Notes: generated by a model from the sequence alone, not told the origin. A DNA stretch of 64,000 nt from Prosapia bicincta (GCA_036971475.1 JBAIZL010000002.1:53456729-53520728); one strand, 5' to 3'; shown: positions 1 through 13,269, counted from the first letter of the stretch. Numbers and translations are program-made.

Positions 1-934
1 TGTGTTATTAATTATTCATTTTCATATTTTGACCTACGAGTGTATTTTATGTTTTCAGACCAAACAATTTCTAATAGTTATATTCTACAAAAAAAAGGTT
101 AGAAGAAGGTTACATCACAAGTCGTTCCCTTTGTGTTCTGAAATTTTTAATGATGCATTAAAAACGCATTATGCTCTACAATGCATGCAAGGGAGGAGGG
201 AAAACGACCTACTTTTTCTTGTATCTTTTTCGAAATCATTCTACTATGATTGAAATATTGTGCTGCAAAAGGCGAAAGGAGAAAAACCTATATAAGTTGA
301 AATGACATTAATTCCTCTTAATTGACATGTAAAGTAAATACGTATGATAATAGTTATTACGATATGCTTTATATGCTTTAGACAAACAAATAAATAATTT
401 AAACTTTACAAAGTTTTAATGTTAAACCTTCTTTTTTACTTTTAGATCAATTTTTAGGTATCATACATATCATATCAAATTATTAATATATTGTAAATAA
501 AGTCGTTTATTTACTTACCCGTTAAATCATCTATTGTGAAAATTAACCTAAACACATTAAAAAACGGTTGCATAAAATTACGTTTCCCCCTAATTCAAAT
601 GCCATCTGTACGTCCCGATGTGTTTACCTCAACTATCGATTTTTAATTGTATGTATATAATTATAGCTTGATAACTGACCGGCGGGTCTGAAAAGTTACT
701 ACTACATTATCTAAATAAATCAAGTATTCAATTTAATTGAATTTATATGTATATATACATGGTTACCATGTATCGGAGGATTAGTGTATGTCATAAACCT
801 GAGGGAATGTACTCATCATTTTCCAAAATTTATATTTAAATAGGATTTACTAACTCTCCTACATTAATAATAATAGTTATATTTAAATTTAGGTCTATAT
901 CTTATAGTAAATAATTCTGAAATATAATATAAAG

Positions 935-937
<3 letters not shown>
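1..937. other. AT-rich intergenic, no gene recognised
   Basis: An open frame runs on the plus strand from the window edge to 253, behind a possible splice acceptor (TTTTCAG at about 53-59). Its translation resembles nothing I recognise and shows no domain, so it is not called as an exon. The rest is AT-rich sequence with stops in all frames. Confidence 0.5.

Positions 938-986
<49 letters not shown>
938..986. repeat. (TA)n microsatellite
   Basis: Uninterrupted AT dinucleotide tract of about 49 bp. Neither side carries the palindromic element seen beside other TA tracts in this window. Confidence 0.95.
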
Positions 987-989
<3 letters not shown>

Positions 990-2206
990 AATACATTTGA
1001 ATTTCTTAATTAGAGTTGCCCATTTGTAAAAGTTATGCCAAGGTTTTGTACGTAGTGTAGGGCCTATTAGTTAAACAATAATACGACGAACAAAACTATG
1101 ATCTCCCTTTAAACATTAAACAAAATAAAAAATTATTATTAGGTAATTACTGTAAAAGGCGGCAAATGACTACAAATTCAGCTATAGGTTGAAATAATAA
1201 CCTTAATAACATGTTTAAAAGACCATACCTCAGAATCAAAGAACTTGTTAATGAAGATCGAAGCTGAAAACAGCCTTCATATTTTTAACATTGCTTGAAC
1301 TTGGTACAAAAACAAACAATCTGAAGCATATGAATGCGGACACAGCTATTGCAAATTATTGAATAAATATGAAGATAATGGCAACTTAAAGATTTGTACC
1401 TGAACTCTCTCATACCTTCAAAAGCTGGATAAGTTTTACCGTAATAAAAAAACATACACAAATACGGAAAAATTTAATTATATATAAAAACTCATTGGTT
1501 AAACTTACTTAAGGCTGATTTTAAACACGCACAAATTAATGAAATGTTTTAATATCATTTAGTAAATCCAATGCCTAGTTGAAATGTGATGGAAATCAGA
1601 ATACATATATACAAAAACATCTAACAGTTCAAACTCTCTAAAAGAGCATGAGAAATACCAATCACGCATAAAATAAATAATTATGTGATGGTTGCTTACT
1701 TCATTGCTCGCTTGTTTCCATGGTTGCTTTTTTCGCGACACTTTTGCAACAAAAATACTCATATGATGAACCTAATCGGAATACAGTACAAGTGTAAATC
1801 ACGGATAAGCATATATATTCTCCAGTCTTGCGATCGCGTATTACAATAGAGTGATAAAAATAACAAGCAATTTTAGAGAAAAAATAAATACTCCTCAAAT
1901 TAGTTTACCGACGTTAAAAAAAAATTTTCACCTTGTAAGGTAATTTAGATAACAAATTATTATAAATTATCAAATTATTACATATTTGATGCATAATCTT
2001 AATTCTAACTCATATGGAAGGAATTATTTTCGAAAGTGGAAAACTCAAACTGTAAGAGTGAAATATTAGCACTTATGAAGATTGAGTTAAATCAATAAAT
2101 TCTACGGAAAGGCTATTACCAGTTTAATTTACATTGTATATGGCGAAGATAGGTTAAAATAATCTTTAGGAGGATATATTCTATATGAAGAAGTTGACAG
2201 ACGTAT
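987..2206. other. Intergenic, nothing recognised
   Basis: AT-rich sequence. The small minus-strand frames at 1559-1898 overlap each other and have no recognisable protein character. Confidence 0.5.
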
Positions 2207-2475
2207 TGTAATGTAATTATCAAATATAAACATAGATACCCCAAACCATCGACCTGTTATCAACTTTAGAAATTCTGTAGGACAGCAAACCCAAAATCAA
2301 CAAGAAGAAGATTAAATTGTAAGCATTGGAAACAGAGTAGAGCTGTTAAGAAAGAGAAAGTAAACACATATGTTGTAATGTAATTACCAAATATGAACAT
2401 AGGTTCCATAAACGCTGGTCTTGTTATCGACTTACAAATTCCGTAAGACTGCATCCCCAAAATCAACAAAGTTCA
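2207..2475. repeat. Diverged tandem duplication, ~167-bp period
   Basis: The block beginning TGTAATGTAATTA at 2207 recurs at 2374 and stays alignable through the shared CCCAAAATCAACAA ending. The copies differ at many positions, so the duplication is old. The short minus-strand frame over it is not convincing. Confidence 0.65.
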
Positions 2476-4879
2476 AGTTGAAGCATTTCATGATTTATGC
2501 TGGTAATAACTATTTTCCTTAACTAAAATATCTTCGTCGGAATTGTGACAAGTGATATATTTATAGAGAAATCTATAAAATATCCATAGATTTCTACAGA
2601 TTGGTTGGGAAGGTCTAGTGAGGAGCTCTGTGAGTCCGACAAGGAGGTGGAGCTTATTTAGGTTTCTCAGAGTGTCTTCATTACCACTGACTTCAGTTCC
2701 TAAAGGGGAACTGGTTGACTTAATAGTTTATTTGTTTTTCAAACTTCATATAACAATATAATTTAAATATAAGCTAAATATATAACCTATAAAGAATTCC
2801 ATTTGGATTAGGATAATTACAAATCATCTTTTGCTAGAATTCATAATTTCAAGCCCAATGTCTTACTTGGCCTATAAAGTGTTTGAGTCTGAGTGATCTC
2901 TAGTGTAGAGCACTGGATTTCCATCCATAAGTGTTCTATCTTCGGTGATGTTAAATAACCACTTAGGCAGCAATGGTCAATAGAAAAGTAAGGCGGTGAC
3001 TATACTACGGTTTTAACTTATTTCAATACCAAATGTTCACTCCATTTTCTTGTCAGTGGTAAGCAATTATTATTCCATTAAAATAAATTATTATTGAACT
3101 TCTGGTGTCATTAAAATTCAATTATTTTATATTTCATTTTTGTTTGTAAAGTACCAGATATTTGTGGTGGGGACAAAATTTGTTTGTATATCAGCGTTGT
3201 AAATTAAAATCCTTACCGACTTTTAAATAAAATTGCCTCGCATACAGTGTGAAACTCATCACTAAACACAATAACTCTTTGATTATTTACTTGCTTCAAT
3301 AACACTATAAAACACTCGGGAAAGAGGTTTCATCTTCTAAGCCTAAGTATCATTGTTTTATTGACTTTTCCTATGATGACACGGGGAAGTACTCTAAAAA
3401 TGTTTAGATTTATCCCCTATTTATTGGTATTAAAAATAGTTTATGTCATTTATATTTCAAGAATTAGTTGCAATTGTAACTTTCAGTTACCTTACAATAA
3501 AGGTATATAACTCTGTATAATGCGTAGGTTAATGTCAATACGAACACAATGTACAGTAATATATGTTTCATTTTATTTTTACCTGTTTTTAGGAATAATA
3601 TTTTTTTGTTTCAGTTTAGATAAACAAACAAGGAAATGTTTCTAATGTAAAATAGATATTTACGAAAATATCAATTAACAAATTGTCTAAAATTGTATTT
3701 CTGCTTCATAGTACCTCTGAATTAACCTAAAAACTAACTGAAGTTTAATAAAAGATGAAAATCAAAATGTTTACTGTTGTCAACTCGGAGAAGTATTACC
3801 GTTTCGAACCAGTGACGGAGTAATGTGTGAGAATCACAAGTCACTTGATCGATTCCAGTTCTGAGCTAAAACCTTACTACTTGTAATTGAAGAAACTCGT
3901 TAATTCATTTCATTGTGCGCTAGGCAACCACTTTGGTTTTTTGTTAAGTAGTTTTTCGTGATTGGCAAACCAGTAAAGCCTTTATTTATTTAACACTTCA
4001 AAAGGTAATTAATATCAAATTTCAGAGAAACAATTGTTTATTTTTAGTTATATAAGGAATTTTAGTACGATTGTATAATTAGCATTTAAACACTTGTTAT
4101 ATGAATAAACACTTACAAACGGTAGTTTAAACATATTTTTTTAAAGTATTAAAATGTTTCGAAGAAATTATGAAACCAATAATTATTTTTGTCTATAATA
4201 CATTTTGTATTCGCTATTCCTTATTTATTGTTTTAAAACTTTTTAACAAATCCTAGATTTAATTTTTTTATCTAATATTGTTAGATATTATACTGTCTTA
4301 ATAGTGTATTATACTTAGACTTAATAAAAAGACCGACACTCAAATCTCGAAACGTTGTGACGACTGAATTTGTTGTTATATAATGCTAATGTTTTTTATA
4401 TGAACGCTACATTATTGAGATCTCCCAAGGAAAGCTGAAGTTAGTAGATTGTTACTGACCGGAGTGGCACATCCCCACTAAACCAGAGTTGCTACTGTCA
4501 ACCCCCTCATAGATACACTGTCCGAAGAAGCAATACATGTATTTAAATGCAATTATTTGAAAATAATATATTACGAGAATCTATAAGAGGAAACGAATTG
4601 AATGAGTTTGTTTATATTATAATTAATCCATAATTACGAAAATATAAACAGAACTAATTTGAATAATATATTTATTTAAAACCTAAACTTTATACAATAT
4701 GTTAGCAATAGACTTTAAATACAGCCCATAAATCAATAAAAATCAAATTGCAATACAAAAGCATTTATGTATTTTGCAAAGTTCCACCACCAAATTTTTT
4801 GTGCCAAGAATTTTTGACAGAAAATGGAAACAAAAATAGTAAGATCATTTATCGTATTTTTACTAAACAGTTGATTTTA
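2476..4879. other. Intergenic, nothing certain
   Basis: AT-rich sequence without recognisable genes. Around 4340-4380 a CTCGAAACGTTGTGACGACTG stretch resembles the tail of the 29.5-kb palindromic family but has no CTGATGA core in front. Less AT-rich patches at about 2610-2710 and 2880-2990 were inspected for tRNA-derived SINE boxes; none was convincing. Confidence 0.45.
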
Positions 4880-5092
4880 AACCCAACAACAAATGAATTC
4901 GGAAACGCTACAAATGACTTAAAACCCACTACGAAATAATTAGAAAACAATTCAAATAATTTAGGACACACTACAAAGAAATTAAAAAAACACACTCAAA
5001 ACGAATTATAACACACTCGAAACGAAATGAAACACACTAAAAACGAATTATATAAAACTCGTAACGAATTGAAACACACTACAAACGATTAA
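4880..5092. repeat. ~21-bp tandem repeat, about ten degenerate copies
   Basis: A unit close to ACACACTACAAACGAATTGA repeats with small length variation (20-24 bp). The copies around 4990-5090 are the most regular and the left ones are more diverged. The open frame at 4748-4939 partly runs through the array and is not taken as a gene. Confidence 0.75.
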
Positions 5093-6439
5093 TAATATAC
5101 ATCAAGCAAATTACAATGCAATTCGGAGAAGGTAGATTTTATACTAATTTACTATAATACTTTGTTTTTTTGCCACATATGTTTGTTTAATATTTTATAC
5201 AATGAAAACACCAAAAGATGTAGGTTCTGTAAAAGATTTCACTTGGTGTATAACTACATTCTAAAATTAATTTGTTAATTGTGTAAAGATTTTTTTAAAG
5301 TGACAATTATATTTTTATTATTTTAAATAAGTAAGTAAGGTATATGAGTATAAACTACTTTAAAACATCTTAATTCAAACACTTTTGCAATGACGCGTAT
5401 AATTCTGAGCAATATATTAGGGTCAGTGATTCTTAGTTGTATTTATTTACATTTGTATACATCTTTGTGTATGATTTTGTTGGGTACATGTGTTGTAAAT
5501 TTGTTGAATATAATATGATATAGGATTGTTAATTTGATTGTTTACATGAAGTTTGTAGAATGTATGCTTATTGGGTTCTTCCTAGACGTTTTATTGCACA
5601 ATCGTTTTATTGGGGAGATAGCATTACAGTTTTACAAAGAACTTGAAAAGAGAAATGATTTAAACATACACAATTAGTAACACAATAATAGATTTTTAAT
5701 TCGTAAACTACTCAAATATTCTACCGATATATCTAATAATTAGCAAAAATTGGTTGAATTTTTTTGATTGATCACATACAACGAATTTAAAATGATACCC
5801 GAGCAATAAACTATAGTATTATTTATTTAAAACTAAAAATACCACATTTATGAAACATAAATAATATATACATAAATAAATTTTAAAAAAATTCAAATAA
5901 GTTTTAATAGACAAGATTTACGTTACGGAACAATTGTGTCTGCTTTTATTAGGAACCTTTTATAATGTTATCTTTATATCTTTCATTAACAAAAAAATTA
6001 GACATAATTATTAACGGTTTCGAATTTTGACGAGAGTAAAGTTAGTTTAACAATATGTATTTCGAATTTAAATTAAACAATGGAAAATATATTACACAGA
6101 TCAAAGAAAAACGCATATTTTATAGTAAATAATTTTCACAAAAAAGCTAATTTAAAATACCGAAGTTTTCAAAAAATATATTTGTATTATTTAGAGGATG
6201 ACAAATATTGTATTAAAAACGAATAAAGTTCAAGGTATAGCATATTCAAGTTATTGTTTATGGTAGCAAATGTGTCAGGGTCAGCTGTTAGGCCCTACTC
6301 TAAAGTGGAGAAGGACGACCATGTACATCGACGACATACTAAGTATCTGAAATTAAAATAAGATGTTACCCACACAATAATATATTATTTTTTAACACAA
6401 ATGTTTTTAATTAAGAGAGAATCATCAACTAAGGTTAGC
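5093..6439. other. Intergenic, nothing recognised
   Basis: AT-rich sequence with stops throughout and no repeat or domain that I can support. Confidence 0.5.
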
Positions 6440-6860
6440 TTACTTAAGAATGCAATCAGAAAGAACCCACATCAAACATGGGGGATTTAAACAAAACAAT
6501 CAGAAAAAAATACAATAAATGTGGGCGCTTTAAACAAAGTAATTAGAAAAAAAAGACACACAACGGTTGTGTAAGTTTTAAAGAGTCCTTAACAATGCAT
6601 TGACAGAGAACACACATTGGCTGTTTGAGTTCTTAAAAATGGAATCAGAGAAACAGAACGATTGGTGGTACTTAATAATAACACAGAACGAATGCAGGAT
6701 TCCGTAATATAGCAATGAGAGAGAACACACCGACCGTGAAAGTACATAAGAATGCAATCAGAAAGAACCCACAAAGACTGAAAGAGTCCTTAACAATTGA
6801 TCAGAAAGAACACACAAGGACTGTGAAAGCTCTCAAAAAATAATCAGAGACCAGACGATG
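6440..6860. repeat. Irregular ~50-60-bp satellite-like repeats
   Basis: Diverged copies share the pattern AATCAGAAAGAACACACA followed by GACTGTGAAAGTCCTTAA. The pattern recurs at about 6455, 6490, 6600, 6715, 6755 and 6800. It grades into the more regular array to its right, whose half-units carry the same ATCAG...ACACAG...GTGAG skeleton, so it looks like the older edge of one satellite. Confidence 0.6.
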
Positions 6861-7736
6861 AGTGTAGATAATCCCTACTATGATATCAGATATAGTATAC
6901 AGCGACAATGTAAGGTCTTGAAGATGATATCAGATAAAGCACACAGTGACATTGTGAGTTCTCAACTATCATATCAGACTACAGGTAGAGTAATCAAACT
7001 TACAGAGATTATGTAAGGTATTAAAGATGATATCAGATAAAGTACACAGGGACAATGTGAGTTCTCAACTATGAAATCAGTTAGAGCACACAGGGACCAT
7101 GTGAGTATTTAACTATCATATCAGATACAGTTAACAGCGGCAATTTAAGTTCTTAAAGATGATATCAGATAAAGTACATAGTGACAATGTGAGTTCTCAA
7201 CTATGATATCAGACTACAGATAGAGTAATCTATACAGAGACTATGTAAGGTATTAAAGATGATATCAGATAAAGTACACAGTGACAATGTGAGTTCTTAA
7301 CTATGATATTAGTCTACAGATAGAGTAATCAAACTTACATAGTCTATGTAAGGTATTAAAGATGATATCAGATAAAGTACACAGTGACAAAGTGTGTTCT
7401 TAACTATGATATCAAACTACAGATAGAGTAATCAAATTTACAGAGACTATGTAAAGGATTTAAGATGATATCAGATAAAGTACACAGTGACCATGTGAGT
7501 TCTCAACTATGATATCAGACTACAGATAGAGTAATCAAACTTACAGAGACTATGCAAGGTATTAAAGATGATATCAGATAAAGTACAAAGTAACAATGTG
7601 AGTTCTCAACTATGATATCAGACTACAGATAGAATAATCGAACTTACAGAGACTATGTAAGGTATTAAAGATGACATCAGATAAAGTACACAGTGACCAT
7701 GTGAGTTCTCAACTATGATATCAGACTAGAGATAAT
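6861..7736. repeat. ~104-bp dimeric satellite array
   Basis: The higher-order unit has two related halves: one with ATATCAGATAAAGTACACAG and GTGAGTTCTCAACTATG, the other with TATCAGACTACAGATAGAGT and TATGTAAGGTATTAAAG. Starts near 7250, 7356, 7460, 7561 and 7664 give a period of 101-106 bp. The array stops at the left boundary of the giant inverted repeat, which makes it a candidate breakpoint substrate. Confidence 0.8.
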
Positions 7737-7748
7737 AAAAGTAAAACT

Positions 7749-8214
7749 TTTTCCAATCGGAAACGATCAGCAAAATTGAAATTCAAGAAACCCAAAACAA
7801 AGGTTGCTACTGTAACGGATTGCCAAAATAATTTAGATATTCTAAACGTTAGTAGCAATGATGCATACTACAGAAAAAACTTTCATTTTGTATGTCAATA
7901 TTCATCGGTTAGCTGAGTCAGTATGTTTTTTACGTATCCAGAAACAAAAAGTATTTAAAAGTAGGCTAATACAGGAAATCAAAATTGTGAGAGAACAACC
8001 TCGATGGGTTCTTCACAGGTGCTTGTACCACGTTTGTTCCGAACAGAGTATTGTATCTGTACCGAAGAGGAAGCAACTGCCAGAAGGACATCTTAACTTA
8101 CCTTCACTTGCCTATGAAGGTCCTCTACTCATACCAAAGAGCAAGTATGTCGATCTGCAGCGCCTCATGAGATTTTGTTCCTTAAATATTCAAGAGTACT
8201 TTGTTAAACACTAG
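7749..8214 (+). pseudogene. Truncated transposon-borne gene, 3' part (left-arm copy)
   Basis: The first frame reads from the arm boundary through NRKRSAKLKFKKPKT and NNLDILNVSSNDAYYRKN to a stop near 7917. A second, overlapping frame (7858-8214) ends with YEGPLLIPKSKYVDL and EYFVKH. From memory these match the middle and the C-terminus of a large family of uncharacterised, transposon-associated arthropod proteins, which I believe Pfam now labels DUF7869. About 250 central residues, probably the catalytic core, are missing and the halves are in different frames, so the gene is dead. The 5' half is absent because the palindrome boundary cuts it. The mirror copy is at 22198-23120; the 118-codon frames differ by one residue (Leu here, Ser there, from position 8024). 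Confidence 0.65.
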
Positions 8215-8639
8215 TGCGTCTGCGATGAGAGTATTTGGACACTCATTCTTCTTATGGTGATTCTCTAGACATTCATCTTTATTGCTATATTCATCATGTA
8301 TTATCGAAGTATATATGTATTTTGTTCACTAATTGTTATTGTTGTAGTATATCAACCTATGTAAATCAATTAAATACATTATATATTTGTAGCACAACAG
8401 TATGTCCCCCAGCTAATAGTATAATTTATGAAGACATTTGTTATAGTAATTTAATAACATTATGTTTTCATACCAGTCAATAATACTTTTTTAGTTATTG
8501 ATTGTTGAAGGAAATAGCAAAAATTTAAATTTTGAACTGAATATGATTTTTTTTGTGCACAAATTAAAATAGATATGAACTATTTAGTTTATAGGATAAC
8601 GTATTGGTTATTGGATAGCTTAACAGTGGTTAATCATTC

Positions 8640-9312
8640 TATGTAAGACTGTATATAAAAACGTTTTCTTTGTCAGTTGACAAAAATAACTTATTGATAA
8701 CTGTGCTTAATAATTTTAGGTAAGAACGTGTATAAAAAACGTTTTCTTTTGGTTGTTGAAAGAATAGGTCATTCGTAACTGTGATTAATAATTTTAGGTA
8801 CGAACGTGTATAAAAAACGTTTTCCTTATGGCTGTTGAAAGAATAACTCATTGGTAACTGTGTTTAATAATTTGATGTAAGAACGCGTGTAAAAAACGTT
8901 TTCCTTATGGCTGTTGAAAGAATAGCTCATTGGTAACTGTGCTTAATAATTTTAGGTAAGAACGTGTATAAAAAACGTTTTCCTTATGGCTGTTGAAAGA
9001 ATAGCTCATTGGTAACTGTGCTAATTAATTTTAGGTACGAACGTGTATAAAAAACGTTTTCCTTATGGCTGTTGAAAGAATAGCTCATTGGTAACTGTGT
9101 TTAATAATTTGATGCAAGAACGTGTGTAAAAAATGTTTTCCTTATCGCTGTTGAATAAAATAGGTTATTGGTACTTATGTTTAATCATTTCAGGTAAGAG
9201 CTTATATAAAAAAACATTTTCGTTGTCTGTTGAAAAAAATAACATTTTGGTATCAGTAGTCAATCGTTTTCGGTAAGAACGTGTATAAAAAACGTTTTCC
9301 TCGTGTCAGTTG
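8640..9312 (+). repeat. ~78-bp tandem array, about nine copies (left arm)
   Basis: Each unit carries GTGTATAAAAAACGTTTTCC followed by TGTTGAAAGAATAGCTCATT and a TAATAATTTTAGGTAAGAAC stretch. Spacing of the CGTTTTC motif is 78-79 bp. The two end copies are the most diverged. The minus-strand 70-codon frame across it is a by-product of the repeat. Confidence 0.85.
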
Positions 9313-10856
9313 GAAAGACAGTATTAATTACCTACTGCTAAAATGCAAATAAAACAAACACGCTCTTCCAGTTGAAGTAAATGTAAGCACGGGAATTTTC
9401 ATTTAGACTAAAGTACAGATATCAAAATGTATGGGGACATATAACCTGGATGCGAAAGTTACAAACCCAGTTTTAATTTAACAAGTTCTTGGATATATTA
9501 TTAAAAAGCCTAAAACTTTTCCAGTTTCTGTTATCCCCTACTACTGGAGGCCTGGTTCATTTTTATTTGTTGATATTGATGTTTATTTAAGTTGTATTTC
9601 GGTGAGAAAACAAATAAGATTTTACAATGTTTCTAAAAAGAATAATAGTAAGCAAATACAAATAAGATTTTAACATGATAATTAAAAATTTATCATTTCT
9701 TTATAATCAAACTAAACTTGAATTATTTACTTTAAAAATGTATAAAGCATATTGTAAAATGCCGAACTGCTACAAAATAAATTTCAGTTACTCGAAAATA
9801 GTTACCAAATCACGAAATGGGGTAGGTTGTTGTATTAATTATTTAACGACGTTACATTTATATTAAAAAGAATCAATATACATTTACAACTATTAATAAC
9901 TGGCGTTGCTGAATTTATCATTAAAATAAATTTTACCAGTATCTTATCATTTATTGAGTTATTCCAATCAGCAATTTAATGTTTTAACAAATCAATTACA
10001 AAAGCATACTATTGAAACAAAACACAGTAAGAGGTTTTTAAATTGAAACATACTACATAGCGTTCATTAAAATATTTTCTGTTATTATTAATATTTATTT
10101 CTTCAATAAATAAAATTTTCATTTATTTGTCCCAGTGATTGATAAGGTTTCTACAATTGTAGAATCGTTAGTTGAAACACAATAAATTAATCTTTTCTAC
10201 TCACTATTAATATGATAAATATCTAAAGACCTAAATTATTCTCTGTTCATACATACATACATATACACATTTTTTACAAAAAAAGAGAAATATCGTAGAT
10301 ATGAGATTTTCAGACTTTAGTAATCTAAACTATTTCACTTTTGTTTTATTTGCAGTTTGTAATGCTGAAATCAGAAATAATTTTTAAAGTAATTAAATCA
10401 ATAATTATATTTAAGTTTTAATATAATTTTCAGCCCTCTAATAACACTATTTCCTTAATTGTATAGAATCAAAATAACGTTAAAAAAGTATAAACTTTAG
10501 AAATATAGAAATAGAAAATATACGTATACTAGTAAGTATTATAAAAAGTTTCATACAATGTTTAAACTTTGCTAAAATTAACTCATACGTGCTCATATTT
10601 TCTCAACGTATGCTCATATGTGTGCCCTGCCCATCCTCCTGCTTAACAATTCACTTTAACATGCATTATCCAATTACGTGCTTATATTAGTACTTGATCT
10701 AAATAATGACGTCAGTTTCGGAAGATTTGTGAACTCAGATCGTAACTGTGAATACGAACAGTAAATTCCCGAATAGAACAATTAATAATATATTAACAGT
10801 AATGTAATTATATTTGTTTTTTATTGTATAGGTTATAGTGAAAACGAAAATATATT
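9313..10856. other. Arm interior, no gene recognised
   Basis: AT-rich unique sequence within the left arm. The 63-codon frame at 9675-9866 is preserved in both arms but shows no recognisable domain; its preservation only reflects recent duplication of the arm. Confidence 0.5.
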
Positions 10857-11056
10857 ATTGAATAATAAAAGCGGGTGACTTGTGAGTCAGGTACAACTAT
10901 TTATGTATGCAGCAACGTTTAAAAAAGAATACGTCATCGTCTCTAGCTATTTTCTATTAGAGCACAGGAGGAATAAGGCCTGATAACGTATTCCTTATCA
11001 ACACCTTGCCTGTATAAATAGTAACTATAAACAGTCATCCGCTTTTATTTGACAAT
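10857..11056. mobile_element. Foldback MITE-like element, ~200 bp (left arm)
   Basis: The left half starts ATTGAATAATAAAAGCGGGT and the reverse complement of the right half starts ATTGTCAAATAAAAGCGGAT. The pairing continues inward, with gaps, through ACTATTTAT, GAATACGT and CTCTAATAGAAAA segments. This is the structure of a non-autonomous foldback element. I see no clear target-site duplication. It also contains TGTATAAATAG, which could be read as a TATA box, but nothing coding follows. Confidence 0.6.
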
Positions 11057-12963
11057 AAGCTCTGCTAGTGTAAGGATGATTGAAAATATATTTTATTTTA
11101 TTTGAATTATGTGTAAATCGTTGATTTGGCAATATACTTTTATAAAAGATTTGCTTCTAACTCTTACACATTAAATATTTTGCACTAATCAGCAATCTGT
11201 TCACAATGCCTAAGCAATGAAGACACAAATTTTAGAAGTTTAATTTTTTAAAAATATTTCGTCATTTTAACGTACAGGAAATCCATTTCGAGGGATAAAA
11301 ACTCATTTAAATTCGCATGGATTGAACCATTTGCATTTTATATTTTCCTTCTTTCTTCGACCCTTCAAATAATTTTTAAACTTGAAAAAAGGTTTCTTAT
11401 AAATTTAATATGCTCGAGAAGCCAACTGTTTTCACCTTTAAATTTAAAATTCAGATATTATTTTCCGTTTTTTATATCTTAGAAAAAAAGTGTTTATTAG
11501 ATTGATTATTCAAACACTAAAAAACGGAAAATGACAATTTATCTTGTAATAAAATTATTGTTGCATCATGAAACTTTGGTATATTGATATTGAAATATTT
11601 AGTAATATGCGTTTGGCTCAGAGAAACTATAATTGTAAGTTTAACACAATACTGTTATTTACTAGATACACAATATGAAAGGTATTGAAATGAATTTTTT
11701 TTAAATGTAGTTTTAGTTATACATTTATGTACAGATGGATCTATTTCTAAAATTTAAGGAACTATGTAGGCCTACATATTTATTGATTTAAAAACATTGT
11801 TTATACTGTGTTGCCCAGATGAACGAACAGATACGTAAACATTTCACAGAAATCCTCTAAGGATATACAATGTTAGCCTGATAAAGCTGATAAACGTTTT
11901 AATTTTCAAAATTATAACTATTGAATGCCAGTCTAACAATTTATTGTTCTATGAGACATAGAATAAAGTTGTTCTTTATAATCCTTTTTTCCCTTCTAAA
12001 AATAAAATTCTGAGTTTATATTTTAAAATAATTGTATCCTACTATTTTTACTTTTTTATCAATAAAGTATATGCTTATGTATTTACTCATATAAATGTAA
12101 CAGCTTATTACCTATAACTACTTGAAAAGTAAACTAATTACAAACACACATTTATTCACTTACAAAAGTAGTATTTTATATCACATACAAAAATCAACAT
12201 TCTTGAGAAATAAAATGTGTTGAGAGCTTTGACTTTTATATGGTTTATACTTTCCTTTCACTTCTTTCAATATTTCCCTCTTTAACCGTGTATTATAATT
12301 CTTATTGCAATCAAAAGTTTATTTTTCTTTACTTACTAAATAAATTGTTTGACGCAGATAGCGAAGCTAAATAGGTAATTTAGGTAATTCAGTAATTGAT
12401 TGATTTATTCGTACGCTTTTTATTTTATTCCGGTTCATGACATTATGCGCTGGATAATTAGTAATGCCTGTAATACATACGCGAGCCACTAATGCTGTTC
12501 CAATCACACGGAATACGTGTCGAATTAAAAGCCTATTATCTACATATTCCTGTAATGAGCTTCTATAATCTGCAATTGTGGTGACATTACATTATGTAAA
12601 TTACAATAATGATCCCTTTTGTCAAACAGATTTTATTATATTTTCTAATAAAAATGTATATTTCAATAAAAATGTATTTTGTTTTCAAATGCAAAAGCAA
12701 TTATAAGAGTTTTTCCAAGTTTATATATTTGCTTTACTAAATTGCTAAGTTTAGTCTTCTATTACGCGTAAGTTCAAGATTTAATAATTTCATAACGTTC
12801 TTGTGATGTTCACTGAGTCGAGAAGTATTTTTTTTGTAAAGTCAGTAGTGCAACATTCATGCTCGTAAATTAAAGCAACTGTGATGTTTCACAAAGTTGT
12901 TTTTCTTAGTATTGTCTTTATCGATTGTTTTTTTTAATTCTTATCAAGAAACACATTTCATAT

Positions 12964-12966
<3 letters not shown>
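11057..12966. other. Arm interior, no gene recognised
   Basis: AT-rich sequence without a supported gene or repeat. A second short foldback may exist at about 11460-11540, where TTTTCCGTTTTTTA and its complement TAAAAAACGGAAAA flank about 50 bp. Confidence 0.45.
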
Positions 12967-13003
<37 letters not shown>

Positions 13004-13216
13004 CAATATGTATTCAGAGCTAAGTCAAAATACAAATACAGGAATTATAATTGAATTTACAATTCAAAGCTTTTCGTTGGATAACAGTATGAAAATCATC
13101 AGGAATATTAAACCAACATTGAATATTCCTGATGATGTTGGTACTGTTAGCCAACGAAAAGCTGTGAATTGTAAATTCAATTATAATTCTTGTATTTGTA
13201 TTTTGACTACGTTCTT

Positions 13217-13264
<48 letters not shown>
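12967..13264. mobile_element. Palindromic element with hammerhead-like core between (TA)n tracts (locus A)
   Basis: (TA)n at 12967-13001 and 13217-13264 flank a ~215-bp imperfect palindrome. Both halves contain a GTCAAAATACAAATAC / GTATTTGTATTTTGAC end and an AAGCTTTTCGTTGG / CCAACGAAAAGC segment. The right half carries a hammerhead-like core on the plus strand. The left half has lost it, because the minus strand reads CTGATGATTTTC with no matching stem. Confidence 0.75.
13129..13159 (+). ncRNA. Hammerhead-ribozyme-like core (locus A)
   Basis: CTGATGA (13129-13135), then a stem GTTGG (13137-13141) / CCAAC (13151-13155) around TACTGTTAG, then GAAA (13156-13159). This is the order and spacing of the hammerhead CUGAUGA, stem II, GAAA core. 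The flanks pair with the opposite half of the palindrome, and I could not place a canonical NUH cleavage site next to both stem I and stem III, so activity is uncertain. Confidence 0.5.

Positions 13265-13269
<5 letters not shown>

Noticed and set aside
2880..2990. Possible tRNA-derived SINE head
   Set aside because: Some anticodon-arm-like pairing and GTGTAGAGCAC resemblance to an A box, but no acceptable B box at the right distance and no A-rich or simple tail.
4340..4380. CTCGAAACGTTGTGACGACTG as a hammerhead or retroelement tail
   Set aside because: It resembles the 29.5-kb family tail but lacks the CTGATGA box and the shared CAGAATG..ACGGATG block; too short to support.
6440..7736. CRISPR-like array
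   Set aside because: Regular spacing, but the interspersed segments are themselves repeated and diverging, and the sequence context is eukaryotic; it is a satellite.
10990..11030. TGTATAAATAG as a Pol II TATA box
   Set aside because: It is part of the foldback element (its complement occurs in the other half) and no coding frame follows.
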